Positions 9,471-16,998 of a stretch of 64,000 nucleotides of DNA are shown piece by piece. The position numbers and the translations under genes are program-made. Numbering within the stretch: position 1 is the stretch's first letter; each line of letters opens with the position of its first letter. The stretch spans positions 62,001 through 126,000 of the forward strand of contig CACNRW010000002.1 in NCBI GenBank assembly GCA_902622875.1. Direction: 5' to 3'. This stretch comes from an uncultured SAR116 cluster alpha proteobacterium (lineage in GTDB: Bacteria > Pseudomonadota > Alphaproteobacteria > Puniceispirillales > Marisalimonadaceae). A model generated the notes under the pieces. The model saw nothing but the letters and a program-made list of their open reading frames with translations. It did no database searches and was not told where the DNA came from.

Positions 9471-10108
9471 AATACTTCTCCTAATCTCAAAATTTCGTTG
9501 AAATTAAGAATTGATTGAACACGTTTGTCGTGAGTTATTAAAATTAATGAGGCTTTGTGTCTTAAGCTTTCTTCTTTGATTAAGTTTGTAATAATATCTG
9601 TATTCTTATCATCCAATGATGATGTAGGCTCATCACAAAATATCCATTTCGGTTGCCCTATAAATGCACGTGCTACCGCAACCCTTTGTTTTTCACCAAT
9701 ACTTAAATTTGAAACCTTGATATGAGATTTATCAGCCAATCCCACTCTTTCAAGGAGGTCGTAAAGATGATCAGTATCTTGGGAACCTTCCGCAGTATTT
9801 GCTATTTGAAGATTTTGCTTAATTGTAAATGCATTAATTAAATTAAAACTTTGAAAAACTATTCCGAGTTGTTTTCCTCTAAATTCGTCAATTTTGTTTT
9901 CAGATAAACTATAAAGGGAAATATCATTATAACGAATACTTCCTTCAGTAGGTATTTGAAGACCACATAAAACACTTAATAATGTTGTCTTTCCTATACC
10001 AGAAGGACCTGTAATTAACAGGTCCTTTTCTTTTTTTATTTTAAAATCTATGTTTGAGAATAATTTGTGACCATCAATTGAAAATGAGAGATTTTCACAG
10101 ATTAACAT
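9467..10108 (-). CDS. ABC transporter ATP-binding protein, LolD/MacB type
   Basis: The 213-residue ATPase has Walker A GPSGIGKTT at about residues 34-42, a Q-loop in GIVFQSFNLI, the ABC signature LSIGEKQR, Walker B WIFCDEP, the D-loop SSLD and the H-loop LITHD. It belongs to the branch that works with FtsX-type permeases, not to the classical importer branch. The permease gene overlaps its stop codon, so the two should form one complex that moves or extracts a substrate at the inner-membrane/periplasm face. Placement directly after znuA and behind the Zur-like operator suggests expression under zinc limitation. AGGA lies 10 nt before the ATG. Confidence 0.92.
   Translation of the reverse strand: MLICENLSFSIDGHKLFSNIDFKIKKEKDLLITGPSGIGKTTLLSVLCGLQIPTEGSIRYNDISLYSLSENKIDEFRGKQLGIVFQSFNLINAFTIKQNLQIANTAEGSQDTDHLYDLLERVGLADKSHIKVSNLSIGEKQRVAVARAFIGQPKWIFCDEPTSSLDDKNTDIITNLIKEESLRHKASLILITHDKRVQSILNFNEILRLGEVL
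9478..9482 (-). promoter_or_regulatory. Shine-Dalgarno AGGAG for the FtsX-type permease, supporting an ATA start
   Basis: AGGAG (leftward strand) lies in the last codons of the ATPase gene. Seven bases separate it from ATA at 9470-9468, while the nearest standard start, TTG at 9446, is 31 bases away. The spacing argues for initiation at ATA or the adjacent ATT. Confidence 0.5.
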
Positions 10109-10115
10109 AACTCAT

Positions 10116-11267
10116 TTATCCTAAACATTCATTTAAACTTTTAGCCATATTTTTAAGTAATTGTATATAAAAATTTTCTTTTCCAGAAATGTTCACGCCT
10201 AATGGATCTAGAGTTCCAATTTGCGCATTAGTTCCTTCAACAACAATTTTTACTAATTTACTGTCAAATTGTGGCTCTTGAAATACACATGAGGCATTTA
10301 ATTTTTTTATTTTATCTTTAATAAAAGATATCTGTTTTGGTGATGATGCGACATCACCTTCTAGTGCAACTGAACCAACGGCATTTAGCCCAAATGCTTT
10401 TTCGAAATATTGATACGCATCATGAAAAACCACATAAGGTGTGTCTTTAATTGGAGCTAGATCTTTTGTTAACTCACTTTTTAAATCACTTATTTTACTA
10501 ATAATATTATTTGAATTTTCTTTATATTGACTAGCATTGTCTGGGAAAAGCAAACTTAATTCTTTATTCACTTTTTTAACGATTTTGATTGCATTATCTG
10601 GGCTTAACCAGATGTGAACATCATCTTTACTTTGATGATCATCGTGATCGTCATGCTTTTTAGCATGTTTATCATGGTCGTGATCGTCATGTTTTTTAAC
10701 ATGTTTATCATGATCATCGTGGTCGTCATGCTTTTTACCATGCTTATCATGATCATCGTGGTCGTCATGCTTTTTACCATGTTTATCATGATCATCGTGG
10801 TCGTCATGTTTTTTACCATGCTTATCATGATCATCGTGGTCGTCATGCTTTTTACCATGCTTCTCGTGGTCGTCATGGTCTTCATGTCCATGATGGTCGT
10901 GACGTTCCCAAGCTTCATTATCCCTAATAGCAAGATGTTCAATCCCTGTCTCTGCTAATAGATCTATTATTTTAATATTTTTAGGCAAATTTTTGAAAAC
11001 TTTTGTAACACTACTTTCTAAATGGTTTGAAACGAAGAAAATAATATTCGCTTCTTGCATTTTCTTTGTATCAGAAGGTTTTAATTTATACTCATGTGGA
11101 GAAATTTCTGCTGGTATTAATGCAATAGTTTTGCCAGTATTACCAATTACTGCACTAACAAGTGAATTTATAGGCTGAATTGTTGTGATAACTCCCTTCG
11201 TCTCGCTGGCAAAAACAGTAGAGTTTGAAAATATTATCAAAATTATAAAAGAAAGTATTTTATTCAT
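10116..11267 (-). CDS. znuA: ZnuA, periplasmic zinc-binding protein with long His/Asp-rich repeat loop
   Basis: The protein is a cluster A-I (ZnuA/TroA) solute-binding protein with a signal peptide (MNKILSFIILIIFSNSTVFA). Zinc ligands expected in the family are seen at ISPHEYKL, in DVHIWLSPDNA and in VFHDAYQYFEKAFG. Between the first two lies a His/Asp/Lys loop made of 13-residue repeats (HGKKHDDHDDHDK), far longer than in typical ZnuA, which likely scavenges zinc. ATG 11267 is chosen because AAGGA is 6 nt upstream; ATG 11270 is also possible. An upstream in-frame start at 11306 would translate the Zur-like operator and is rejected. It hands zinc to the ZnuBC importer encoded divergently. Confidence 0.95.
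   Translation of the reverse strand: MNKILSFIILIIFSNSTVFASETKGVITTIQPINSLVSAVIGNTGKTIALIPAEISPHEYKLKPSDTKKMQEANIIFFVSNHLESSVTKVFKNLPKNIKIIDLLAETGIEHLAIRDNEAWERHDHHGHEDHDDHEKHGKKHDDHDDHDKHGKKHDDHDDHDKHGKKHDDHDDHDKHGKKHDDHDDHDKHVKKHDDHDHDKHAKKHDDHDDHQSKDDVHIWLSPDNAIKIVKKVNKELSLLFPDNASQYKENSNNIISKISDLKSELTKDLAPIKDTPYVVFHDAYQYFEKAFGLNAVGSVALEGDVASSPKQISFIKDKIKKLNASCVFQEPQFDSKLVKIVVEGTNAQIGTLDPLGVNISGKENFYIQLLKNMAKSLNECLG
10646..10867 (-). repeat. 39-bp in-frame tandem repeat encoding the His-rich loop of ZnuA
   Basis: Four nearly identical 39-bp units lie at 10682-10720, 10721-10759, 10760-10798 and 10799-10837, flanked by a 36-bp variant at 10646-10681 and a 30-bp partial unit at 10838-10867. 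Each full unit encodes 13 residues of the type HDKHGKKHDDHDD. Units differ by only a few bases, so the array is recent or kept homogeneous by slippage and recombination. Copy number probably varies between strains without breaking the frame. Confidence 0.93.
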
Positions 11268-11286
11268 CATTTGTCCTTTAAATATT

Positions 11287-11309
11287 GTAATGTTATAACG
11301 TAACATATT
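11287..11309. promoter_or_regulatory. Candidate Zur operator in the znuA / znuCB divergent promoter
   Basis: The inverted repeat ATGTTA-N5-TAACAT occupies 11290-11306, inside GTAATGTTATAACGTAACAT. It closely matches the known proteobacterial Zur box core (ATGTTATANTATAACAT). It is 20 nt upstream of the znuA start and about 170 nt upstream of znuC, so one site could repress both units when zinc is plentiful. No zur gene is in the window. Confidence 0.75.
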
Positions 11310-11475
11310 TATGTATATAACCTTTAAAAGTCAAGATTAATAAGTTATAAGAAATTATAAAAATTTATAAAGAATATTAAGAAAATTAGTTAAGTTTGAA
11401 TGTTAAACAATTTATTAATAATGATTTATTAATATTATTTAAAATTAAAAGTTTAAAAAAGATTGTCACCAAAAA

Positions 11476-12225
11476 ATGAAAACTACAAATGCATTAATAT
11501 CCGCACAAAATATCAGTGTAGTAAAAAATGAAAAGGCTATATTAAAAAATATTGATATAGAAATAAAAAAAAACGACTTTCTTACAATTATTGGACCAAA
11601 TGGTGCTGGTAAAACTATGCTATTAAAATGTTTAATGCAGTTCTACAAGCCTGATAGTGGCCAAATTATAAAAAAACCAAATTTAAAAATGGGATACATG
11701 CCCCAGTCCATAAATATCATTAATACAATGCCTATGAGTGTCCAAAATTTTATAACCGTAAGAAAAAAATTTGATGAGATTTCTTTTAGACAAGTTGTGT
11801 CAGAAACTCAGATTAAGAAAATAATTAACAAGCAACTTTCAGTTTTGTCTGGTGGTGAAATGCAAAGAGTATTGCTTGCAAGAAGTTTGCTGAATAATCC
11901 TGAATTACTTATTCTTGACGAACCAGCTCAAAATTTAGACGTTTCTGGTCAAATCTACTTTTATAATCTTTTGCAATCTATATATCTAAAAAGAGGTTTA
12001 AGTATTTTGATGGTGTCTCACGATTTACATCTAGTTATGGCTTCAACAAAAAAAGTATTATGTCTTTCTAATCACATATGCTGCGTCGGTAAACCTCAGC
12101 AAATTACCAAAGATCCTGAATTTATATCTATGTTTGGTAAAGATATGGCAGATATAATGGCAGTTTATCAACATTCAAACGAGACTGAAACAGTTCAACA
12201 CAATAATATTATTACTGGAGAATAA
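11476..12225 (+). CDS. znuC: ZnuC, zinc ABC transporter ATP-binding protein
   Basis: The 249-residue ATPase carries Walker A GPNGAGKT near residue 40, MGYMPQSINI as Q-loop region, the signature LSGGEMQR, Walker B LLILDEPAQNLD and the switch His in MVSHDLHLVM. The MPQ and DLHLVM segments are characteristic of ZnuC. It energises zinc import by ZnuB with ZnuA as periplasmic donor. The gene is divergent from znuA and is followed without a gap by znuB, whose probable start lies two bases after the znuC stop. The upstream Shine-Dalgarno region is weak. Confidence 0.94.
   Translation: MKTTNALISAQNISVVKNEKAILKNIDIEIKKNDFLTIIGPNGAGKTMLLKCLMQFYKPDSGQIIKKPNLKMGYMPQSINIINTMPMSVQNFITVRKKFDEISFRQVVSETQIKKIINKQLSVLSGGEMQRVLLARSLLNNPELLILDEPAQNLDVSGQIYFYNLLQSIYLKRGLSILMVSHDLHLVMASTKKVLCLSNHICCVGKPQQITKDPEFISMFGKDMADIMAVYQHSNETETVQHNNIITGE
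12217..12221 (+). promoter_or_regulatory. Shine-Dalgarno GGAGA for znuB, supporting an ATA start
   Basis: GGAGA lies in the last codons of znuC. Six bases separate GGAG from ATA 12227-12229. No ATG, GTG or TTG exists in the znuB frame between here and TTG 12422, which would delete conserved sequence. Confidence 0.6.
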
Positions 12226-12226
12226 A

Positions 12227-13021
12227 ATAACTGATCCTTTCATTATAAGAGGTATTTTAGCAGGTGTTGCCGTTGCTCTAATATCTGGTCTAGTAGGCTG
12301 TTTTGTCGTTTGGAGAAGACTCTCATATTATGGTGAATCAATTGCACATAGTTCCTTACTAGGTGCGGGAATAGGAATATTACTTGGTGTCGGCATAAAT
12401 ATAGGAGTTGTTTTTGTCTGTTTGGTCTTTGGATTTCTATTTTTATGGTTACAACAAAGTAAAGCTCTCTCATCTGATACCCTATTAGGTGTATTGGCCC
12501 ACGTAGCCCTTGCTATTGGGATTATAGTAATTTCATTCAATAAAATTAAAATAGATCTACATGCTATTTTATTTGGTGACATTTTGACAGTAAGCTCAAA
12601 TGATATTTGGGGAATGTATATAGGAGTTTTTTTAGCTATAATTCTTATATTATTAAATTGGTCATCTTTACTTTTAGTGACAGTGGATGAAGATTTAGCA
12701 AAAGTAGAGGGAATTAATCCTCTATACATGAATTTGTTATTGACATCAGTTTTAACCATAGTCGTTGCGTTGTCATTACAAATTATTGGACTTTTATTAA
12801 TTACAGCAATGTTAATAATACCTGCTGCAACTGCTAGAAGACTAGTTAATTCACCAGAAATTATGGTAGTAGCTTCAACCCTAATTGGTATTTTTTCAGT
12901 TATAATAGGAATTTTTATATCTGTTGAAACAGATGTTCCATCTGGACCTTCCATTGTTGTTGTAAGTGCAGTTTTATTTTTTATTTCCCATTTTTTGGGG
13001 AAGTTTTTAAAAAAAGAATAA
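12227..13021 (+). CDS. znuB: ZnuB, zinc ABC transporter permease; probable ATA start codon
   Basis: Read from ATA 12227 the product has 264 residues, the normal ZnuB length, and starts (M)TDPFIIRGILAG, followed by the conserved ISGLVGCFVVWRRLSYYGES and IAHSSLLG. Several hydrophobic helices follow, with VDEDLAKVEGI as the typical cytoplasmic segment and GLLLITAMLIIPAATAR near residue 190. The first standard start in frame, TTG 12422, would remove 65 residues including helix 1 and the conserved motif. A good GGAGA sits 6 nt before ATA. Alternatives are CTG 12215 inside znuC or a sequencing error. It forms the channel of the zinc importer with ZnuC. Confidence 0.9.
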   Translation: MTDPFIIRGILAGVAVALISGLVGCFVVWRRLSYYGESIAHSSLLGAGIGILLGVGINIGVVFVCLVFGFLFLWLQQSKALSSDTLLGVLAHVALAIGIIVISFNKIKIDLHAILFGDILTVSSNDIWGMYIGVFLAIILILLNWSSLLLVTVDEDLAKVEGINPLYMNLLLTSVLTIVVALSLQIIGLLLITAMLIIPAATARRLVNSPEIMVVASTLIGIFSVIIGIFISVETDVPSGPSIVVVSAVLFFISHFLGKFLKKE

Positions 13022-13044
13022 AAAATTTTATAATTTTATATCAA

Positions 13045-14013
13045 CTAAGGTTTTAAAATTATTTTACCCTTAGCACCTCTAGCAAGAATTTTTTCTAACA
13101 CTTTTGCAGCCTCTGATAATGGATAATTTTCTTCTATCAAAGGTTTAACTAGATCTTTTTGATACCAGTCAAATAGTTCAATCATATTCTTTTTATATTC
13201 TTCAGGTTCTCCTCGGGTAAAAGCTCCCCAGAAGACACCTACTACGCTAAATTCTTTTACTAATGCTAAGTTGACTGCTAATTTTGGTATAGTACCTGAT
13301 GCAAATCCAATAACTAATAATCTACCGAATCTAGCCATTGTTCTAGCTACTGTATCAAATATATCCCCTCCGACAGGGTCAAAAATAACATCGACACCTT
13401 TGCCATTTGATATGCTTTTTAATTCCTCTTTAAGATTATCGTATCCAATAGAAATATCTGCTCCATTATCTTTGGCTATCTTTTGCTTCTCAGGATTTGA
13501 AGATACAGCAATTACTTTTGCTCCTATTATTTTACCTATTTGAATGGCTGCTATTCCAGTTGAACCTGAAGCTCCTAAAACAACTAGTAACTCATTTTTT
13601 TGTAATTGAGCTCTTTGTTTTAGTGCGTAATGGGATGTCCCATATGCACATAAGAGTGCACATGAATCATCAAACGACATTTTAGTAGGTATTTTGAAAA
13701 CAGATTTTTCTTGAACAACAGCTTGTTCGGCATATCCACTTAACTGAGAAAGAGCTGCCACCCTATCACCTATTTGAAAATTTTTAACACTTGATCCAAC
13801 TCTAATAATTTCACCAGCTACTTCCATACCGGGAATAAAAGGAGTTTCAGGTTTTAATTGATATTTACCTTGTACTAATAATCCATCTGGAAAGTTTACA
13901 CCCACAGATTTTACATTAATGATTACACTTTTATCCTGAATAATAGGTTTTTTTACATCTTTATATTCTATATTCTGGATTGGTCCAAAATTGTTACAAA
14001 CAATTGCTTTCAT
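13045..14013 (-). CDS. NADPH:quinone oxidoreductase-family MDR enzyme
   Basis: The 322-residue zinc-free MDR protein starts MKAIVCNNFGP and shows GVNFPDGLLVQGKYQ, FIPGMEVAGEI and the nucleotide-binding stretch LGASGSTGIAAIQIGKIIGA, all typical of the quinone-reductase / acryloyl-CoA-reductase branch. It probably reduces a quinone or an enoyl substrate with NADPH in the cytosol. AAGG precedes the ATG. A MaoC-type hydratase gene lies 25 nt upstream in the same direction, so the pair likely forms a small operon that may act on the same enoyl thioester. It is convergent with znuB, the ends 23 nt apart, and has no evident link to zinc. Confidence 0.88.
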   Translation of the reverse strand: MKAIVCNNFGPIQNIEYKDVKKPIIQDKSVIINVKSVGVNFPDGLLVQGKYQLKPETPFIPGMEVAGEIIRVGSSVKNFQIGDRVAALSQLSGYAEQAVVQEKSVFKIPTKMSFDDSCALLCAYGTSHYALKQRAQLQKNELLVVLGASGSTGIAAIQIGKIIGAKVIAVSSNPEKQKIAKDNGADISIGYDNLKEELKSISNGKGVDVIFDPVGGDIFDTVARTMARFGRLLVIGFASGTIPKLAVNLALVKEFSVVGVFWGAFTRGEPEEYKKNMIELFDWYQKDLVKPLIEENYPLSEAAKVLEKILARGAKGKIILKP

Positions 14014-14038
14014 TTATAGGCCTTTATATAATTTTTAT

Positions 14039-14497
14039 TTATGGAAATACTAATGAGATTGTCTCAGCAATAAATGCTGGCTTAGTTTCATTTTTAATTT
14101 CTAATTCACATTTGTTAACTACTCTATATCCCCCATTACTCATTTCCTCACAGGAAATTATCGTTTTGTTAAGCCTAACATGTGATCCAACTTTTACCAT
14201 GTTAATAAACCGTACTTTATCAGATCCATAATTTAATGTTTTAGATGAATTTCGAACTTGTGAGTTTTGGGCAGCTAGTTTTGGAAGCAAAGATAACATA
14301 AAATAACCATGGGCGATTGTTTTTCCCTCAGGCATTTCTTTTTTTGCTCTTTCTTCATCTACATGGATCCATTGGTGGTCAGATGTTGCTTCTGCAAAGT
14401 TATTAATTTTTTCTTGGGTTACATGGTACCATTTGCTTGGTGTCAGAGGTTTATCAACAAAATTTATAATTTCAGAAGGGCGTTCTATAATTACCAT
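14039..14497 (-). CDS. MaoC-family (R)-specific enoyl-CoA hydratase / dehydratase
   Basis: The 152-residue single hotdog protein contains the hydratase-2 motif as SDHQWIHVDEERA, giving the catalytic Asp and His, followed by TIAHGYFMLSLLP. This is the standard form of small MaoC dehydratases that add water to trans-2-enoyl-CoA. It ends in a plain beta-strand core (FINMVKVGSHVRL) with no extra domain. An AGAGAG stretch lies before the ATG. It precedes the quinone-reductase-like gene and is divergent from the DapA-family gene, 88 nt away. The acyl substrate is unknown. Confidence 0.9.
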   Translation of the reverse strand: MVIIERPSEIINFVDKPLTPSKWYHVTQEKINNFAEATSDHQWIHVDEERAKKEMPEGKTIAHGYFMLSLLPKLAAQNSQVRNSSKTLNYGSDKVRFINMVKVGSHVRLNKTIISCEEMSNGGYRVVNKCELEIKNETKPAFIAETISLVFP

Positions 14498-14585
14498 TTT
14501 CTTCTCTCTTATTTTCTATTTAAATTTCAGAATAAATGATAGTTTATTTAATATTAAATAAAAATAAAATTTTGTGGAGATTTTC

Positions 14586-15518
14586 GTGTCTCATACTAAA
14601 GAATTTAAACTAGAAGGTGTAATTCCAGCAACATTACTAGCCTTTGATAAGAATTTTCAAATAAATGAAAAAACTAGTAGAAAACATATAAAAGAATGTG
14701 CTTTAACAGATGGTATATCAGCTATAACAGTAAATGGACATTCTTCTGAAATACACGCATGCTCTTTTGAAGAGCAAAAAAGAATATTAAGTTTTTCACT
14801 TGAAGAAGTTGGTGATTTTATACCATTAATTAATGGTGTTTATGCAGATGGAAGTATAGAAGCAGCAAAAATTGCTAAAATGTCTGATTTAACTGGTGCT
14901 TCAGCATTATTATGCTTTCCTCCACAAAGTATGGCTATGGGTGGTCATTTGAGGCCGGAAATGGCATTAGAACATTTTAAAAGAATTGCAGACGCTACAG
15001 ATTTACCTCTAATATGTTTTAACTATCCGTCTGCAGGAAATTTAACGTATCCATTTGATACATTATTAAAATTGTTTGAAACTGTACCCACTATAAAAGC
15101 CATAAAAGATTGGTCAAACGATCCTATGATTCATGAAAAACATATAAAAACATTTCAAAATCTTTCTAATCCGGTAAATGTTCTTACCACTCATAGTTCG
15201 TGGTTGATGTCGTCTTTGGTTATGGGAGCCAAAGGATTATTGTCAGGTGCAGGTAGTGTCATTGCCTCCTTACAAGTGGAATTATTTAATGCTGTTAAAG
15301 CTAAAAATTTAGAAAGTGCCCAAAAAATTAATGATCAAATTTTTCCTTTAGCTCAGGCCTTTTATTCTCCTCCATTTTTAGATATGCATAATAGAATGAA
15401 GGAGGTTTTAGTATTAACTGGAAAAATGGAAGAGGCTATAGTAAGACCACCATTAATGAAGTTAAGTTCTGAAGAAATTAATAAATTAAAAAAAGCAATT
15501 GAATTATCAAAAATTTAA
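14586..15518 (+). CDS. DapA-superfamily class I aldolase/lyase, substrate unknown
   Basis: The 310-residue TIM-barrel protein begins SHTKEFKLEGVIPATLLAF and carries the N-acetylneuraminate-lyase-family features: a GHSSE motif near residue 50, CFNYPSAG with the catalytic Tyr, and TIKAIKDWS with the Schiff-base Lys. It should therefore cleave or form a C-C bond on a pyruvate-type 2-oxo acid. The usual DHDPS sequence around GTTGE is GHSSE here, so lysine biosynthesis is unlikely. GTG 14586 is chosen because GGAGA is 5 nt upstream; GTG 14574 would start before the Shine-Dalgarno sequence. It is convergent with boxB and could process a side-chain product of aromatic breakdown. Confidence 0.86.
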   Translation: MSHTKEFKLEGVIPATLLAFDKNFQINEKTSRKHIKECALTDGISAITVNGHSSEIHACSFEEQKRILSFSLEEVGDFIPLINGVYADGSIEAAKIAKMSDLTGASALLCFPPQSMAMGGHLRPEMALEHFKRIADATDLPLICFNYPSAGNLTYPFDTLLKLFETVPTIKAIKDWSNDPMIHEKHIKTFQNLSNPVNVLTTHSSWLMSSLVMGAKGLLSGAGSVIASLQVELFNAVKAKNLESAQKINDQIFPLAQAFYSPPFLDMHNRMKEVLVLTGKMEEAIVRPPLMKLSSEEINKLKKAIELSKI

Positions 15519-15535
15519 AAATTAAACCTTAAAAT

Positions 15536-16987
15536 TTAAGAATCATGAATTTTTACATATTCAAAATCACCAGGTTTATTATCAATACCTAAATCAGGTG
15601 CGGATATCCAATCAGCATATATTCCAGGTTCTGAAACTGGTTTCATTAAAGATTCAATAAATAAGTTATCATCGTTTGTTGGTAAAAACTTACATTTATC
15701 CTTATCCCAGGTATCTTTTGTTAAAACATCTCCTTTAGGTGATATATTGGCACTCATAAATGTACCAATTTTTCTATTAAAACCTTCAAAAGGTAATTTC
15801 ATCTCAAAGTTTATTTTTGCTTCTTCTATGGTTCTGTTCCACCTTTTTATACTTACTGCAGTATCTTTTGTGTAATCATCCCTTAATCTCATATTCAGTG
15901 ATAAAAGAGCAGGGGCCTTTTTATTAATAATTATTCCATCTGTAAATTCTAATATTGGATAAGTGTCATTTTTTAGAATATGGTCATCTTTTATTTTTGT
16001 TTCCCAAAATCTTCCTTTAACTCCAGCTGTATAGGTGTTTGCAGCATTTGTAGAAATTTCAGACCCAAACAAATCTAATGATAATGAGTAGTGTAGGTTT
16101 ATTTTCTTTTGAATGGTTGGTAAATCAATAACACCTAATTCTCTTATTTTGGAAATATCATAAGGATCTGAAATACCTGCTTTATTCATCATTTCGCATG
16201 TTTTTTTTATTACTCTTCTTACACCATTTTCACCAACGAACATGTGGTGAGCTTCCTCTGTAAGCATAAATCGACAAGTTCTTGAAAGTGGATCAAACCC
16301 GGATTGTGCAAGGGCTTCCAATTGCATTTTCCCGTCTCTGTCAGTGAATGCTGTAAACATGAAAAATGAAAGCCAATCTGGAGTTGATTCATTGAAAGCT
16401 CCTAACATTCTTGGGGCATCTTCAGATCCTGATTGACGTTTAAGTAATTCATTAGCTTCTTCTCTGCCGTCAGAACCAAAATATTTTTGAAGCAAGTAAA
16501 CCATTGCCCACAAATGTCTTCCTTCTTCAACATTTACCTGAAACAAATTTCTCATATCATAAAGGGATGGTGCCGTGCTGCCCAAAAATCTTTGTTGTTC
16601 GATTGAAGCTGGTTCAGTGTCACCTTGTATAACAATTAACCTTCTTAACATTGATCTATATTCACCTGGTACTTCTTGCCATACTGGTTCGCCAATGTGA
16701 TCACCGAAAGGAATTGTTCTTCCTTCTTTTTGTGGAGCTAGTAATATACCCCAACGATATTCTGGCATTTTAACATAGTCGAAAGTAGCCCAACCATCTT
16801 TGTCAACATTTATGGCAGTTCTCAAATAAACTAGCATGTCTTGAAATCCAACAGGTCCTAAATCTTTCCACCAATCTATATATCCTGGATGCCATCTTTC
16901 AAGAGCTTTAAGTACTTTTTTATCAGAAGATAAACTCACATTATTTGGTATTATTGTATCGTATTCTACTTGACTACTATTTAACAT
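15536..16987 (-). CDS. boxB: BoxB, benzoyl-CoA 2,3-epoxidase oxygenase component
   Basis: The 483-residue di-iron protein forms the 2,3-epoxide of benzoyl-CoA with O2 in the aerobic hybrid box pathway. Candidate iron ligands are visible as E125, E155, H158 (EEGRHLW), D216, E245 and H248 (LTEEAHHMF); these match, with a constant offset of five, the ligands I recall for Azoarcus BoxB (E120, E150, H153, D211, E240, H243). Length is normal for the family. GGAG precedes the ATG. It is the last gene of the long leftward operon and follows boxC by 11 nt. The reductase BoxA that should feed it electrons is not in the window. Confidence 0.96.
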   Translation of the reverse strand: MLNSSQVEYDTIIPNNVSLSSDKKVLKALERWHPGYIDWWKDLGPVGFQDMLVYLRTAINVDKDGWATFDYVKMPEYRWGILLAPQKEGRTIPFGDHIGEPVWQEVPGEYRSMLRRLIVIQGDTEPASIEQQRFLGSTAPSLYDMRNLFQVNVEEGRHLWAMVYLLQKYFGSDGREEANELLKRQSGSEDAPRMLGAFNESTPDWLSFFMFTAFTDRDGKMQLEALAQSGFDPLSRTCRFMLTEEAHHMFVGENGVRRVIKKTCEMMNKAGISDPYDISKIRELGVIDLPTIQKKINLHYSLSLDLFGSEISTNAANTYTAGVKGRFWETKIKDDHILKNDTYPILEFTDGIIINKKAPALLSLNMRLRDDYTKDTAVSIKRWNRTIEEAKINFEMKLPFEGFNRKIGTFMSANISPKGDVLTKDTWDKDKCKFLPTNDDNLFIESLMKPVSEPGIYADWISAPDLGIDNKPGDFEYVKIHDS

Positions 16988-16998
16988 TTTTTCTCCAA

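Noticed and set aside
10614-10958. Open frame opposite the znuA repeat encoding a hydrophobic, Met/Ile/Val-rich repetitive peptide
   Set aside because: It is the complement of the His/Asp codon repeat; its pattern follows entirely from the 39-bp repeat, and there is no Shine-Dalgarno sequence or homology.
11409-11435. Direct repeat ATTTATTAATA twice, 14 nt apart, before znuC
   Set aside because: Very low complexity in an AT-rich gap; no known operator and likely chance.
12328-12954. Long minus-strand open frame of 208 codons across znuB
   Set aside because: The plus-strand frame is clearly ZnuB over the whole stretch; the opposite frame has no recognisable domain and is a shadow.
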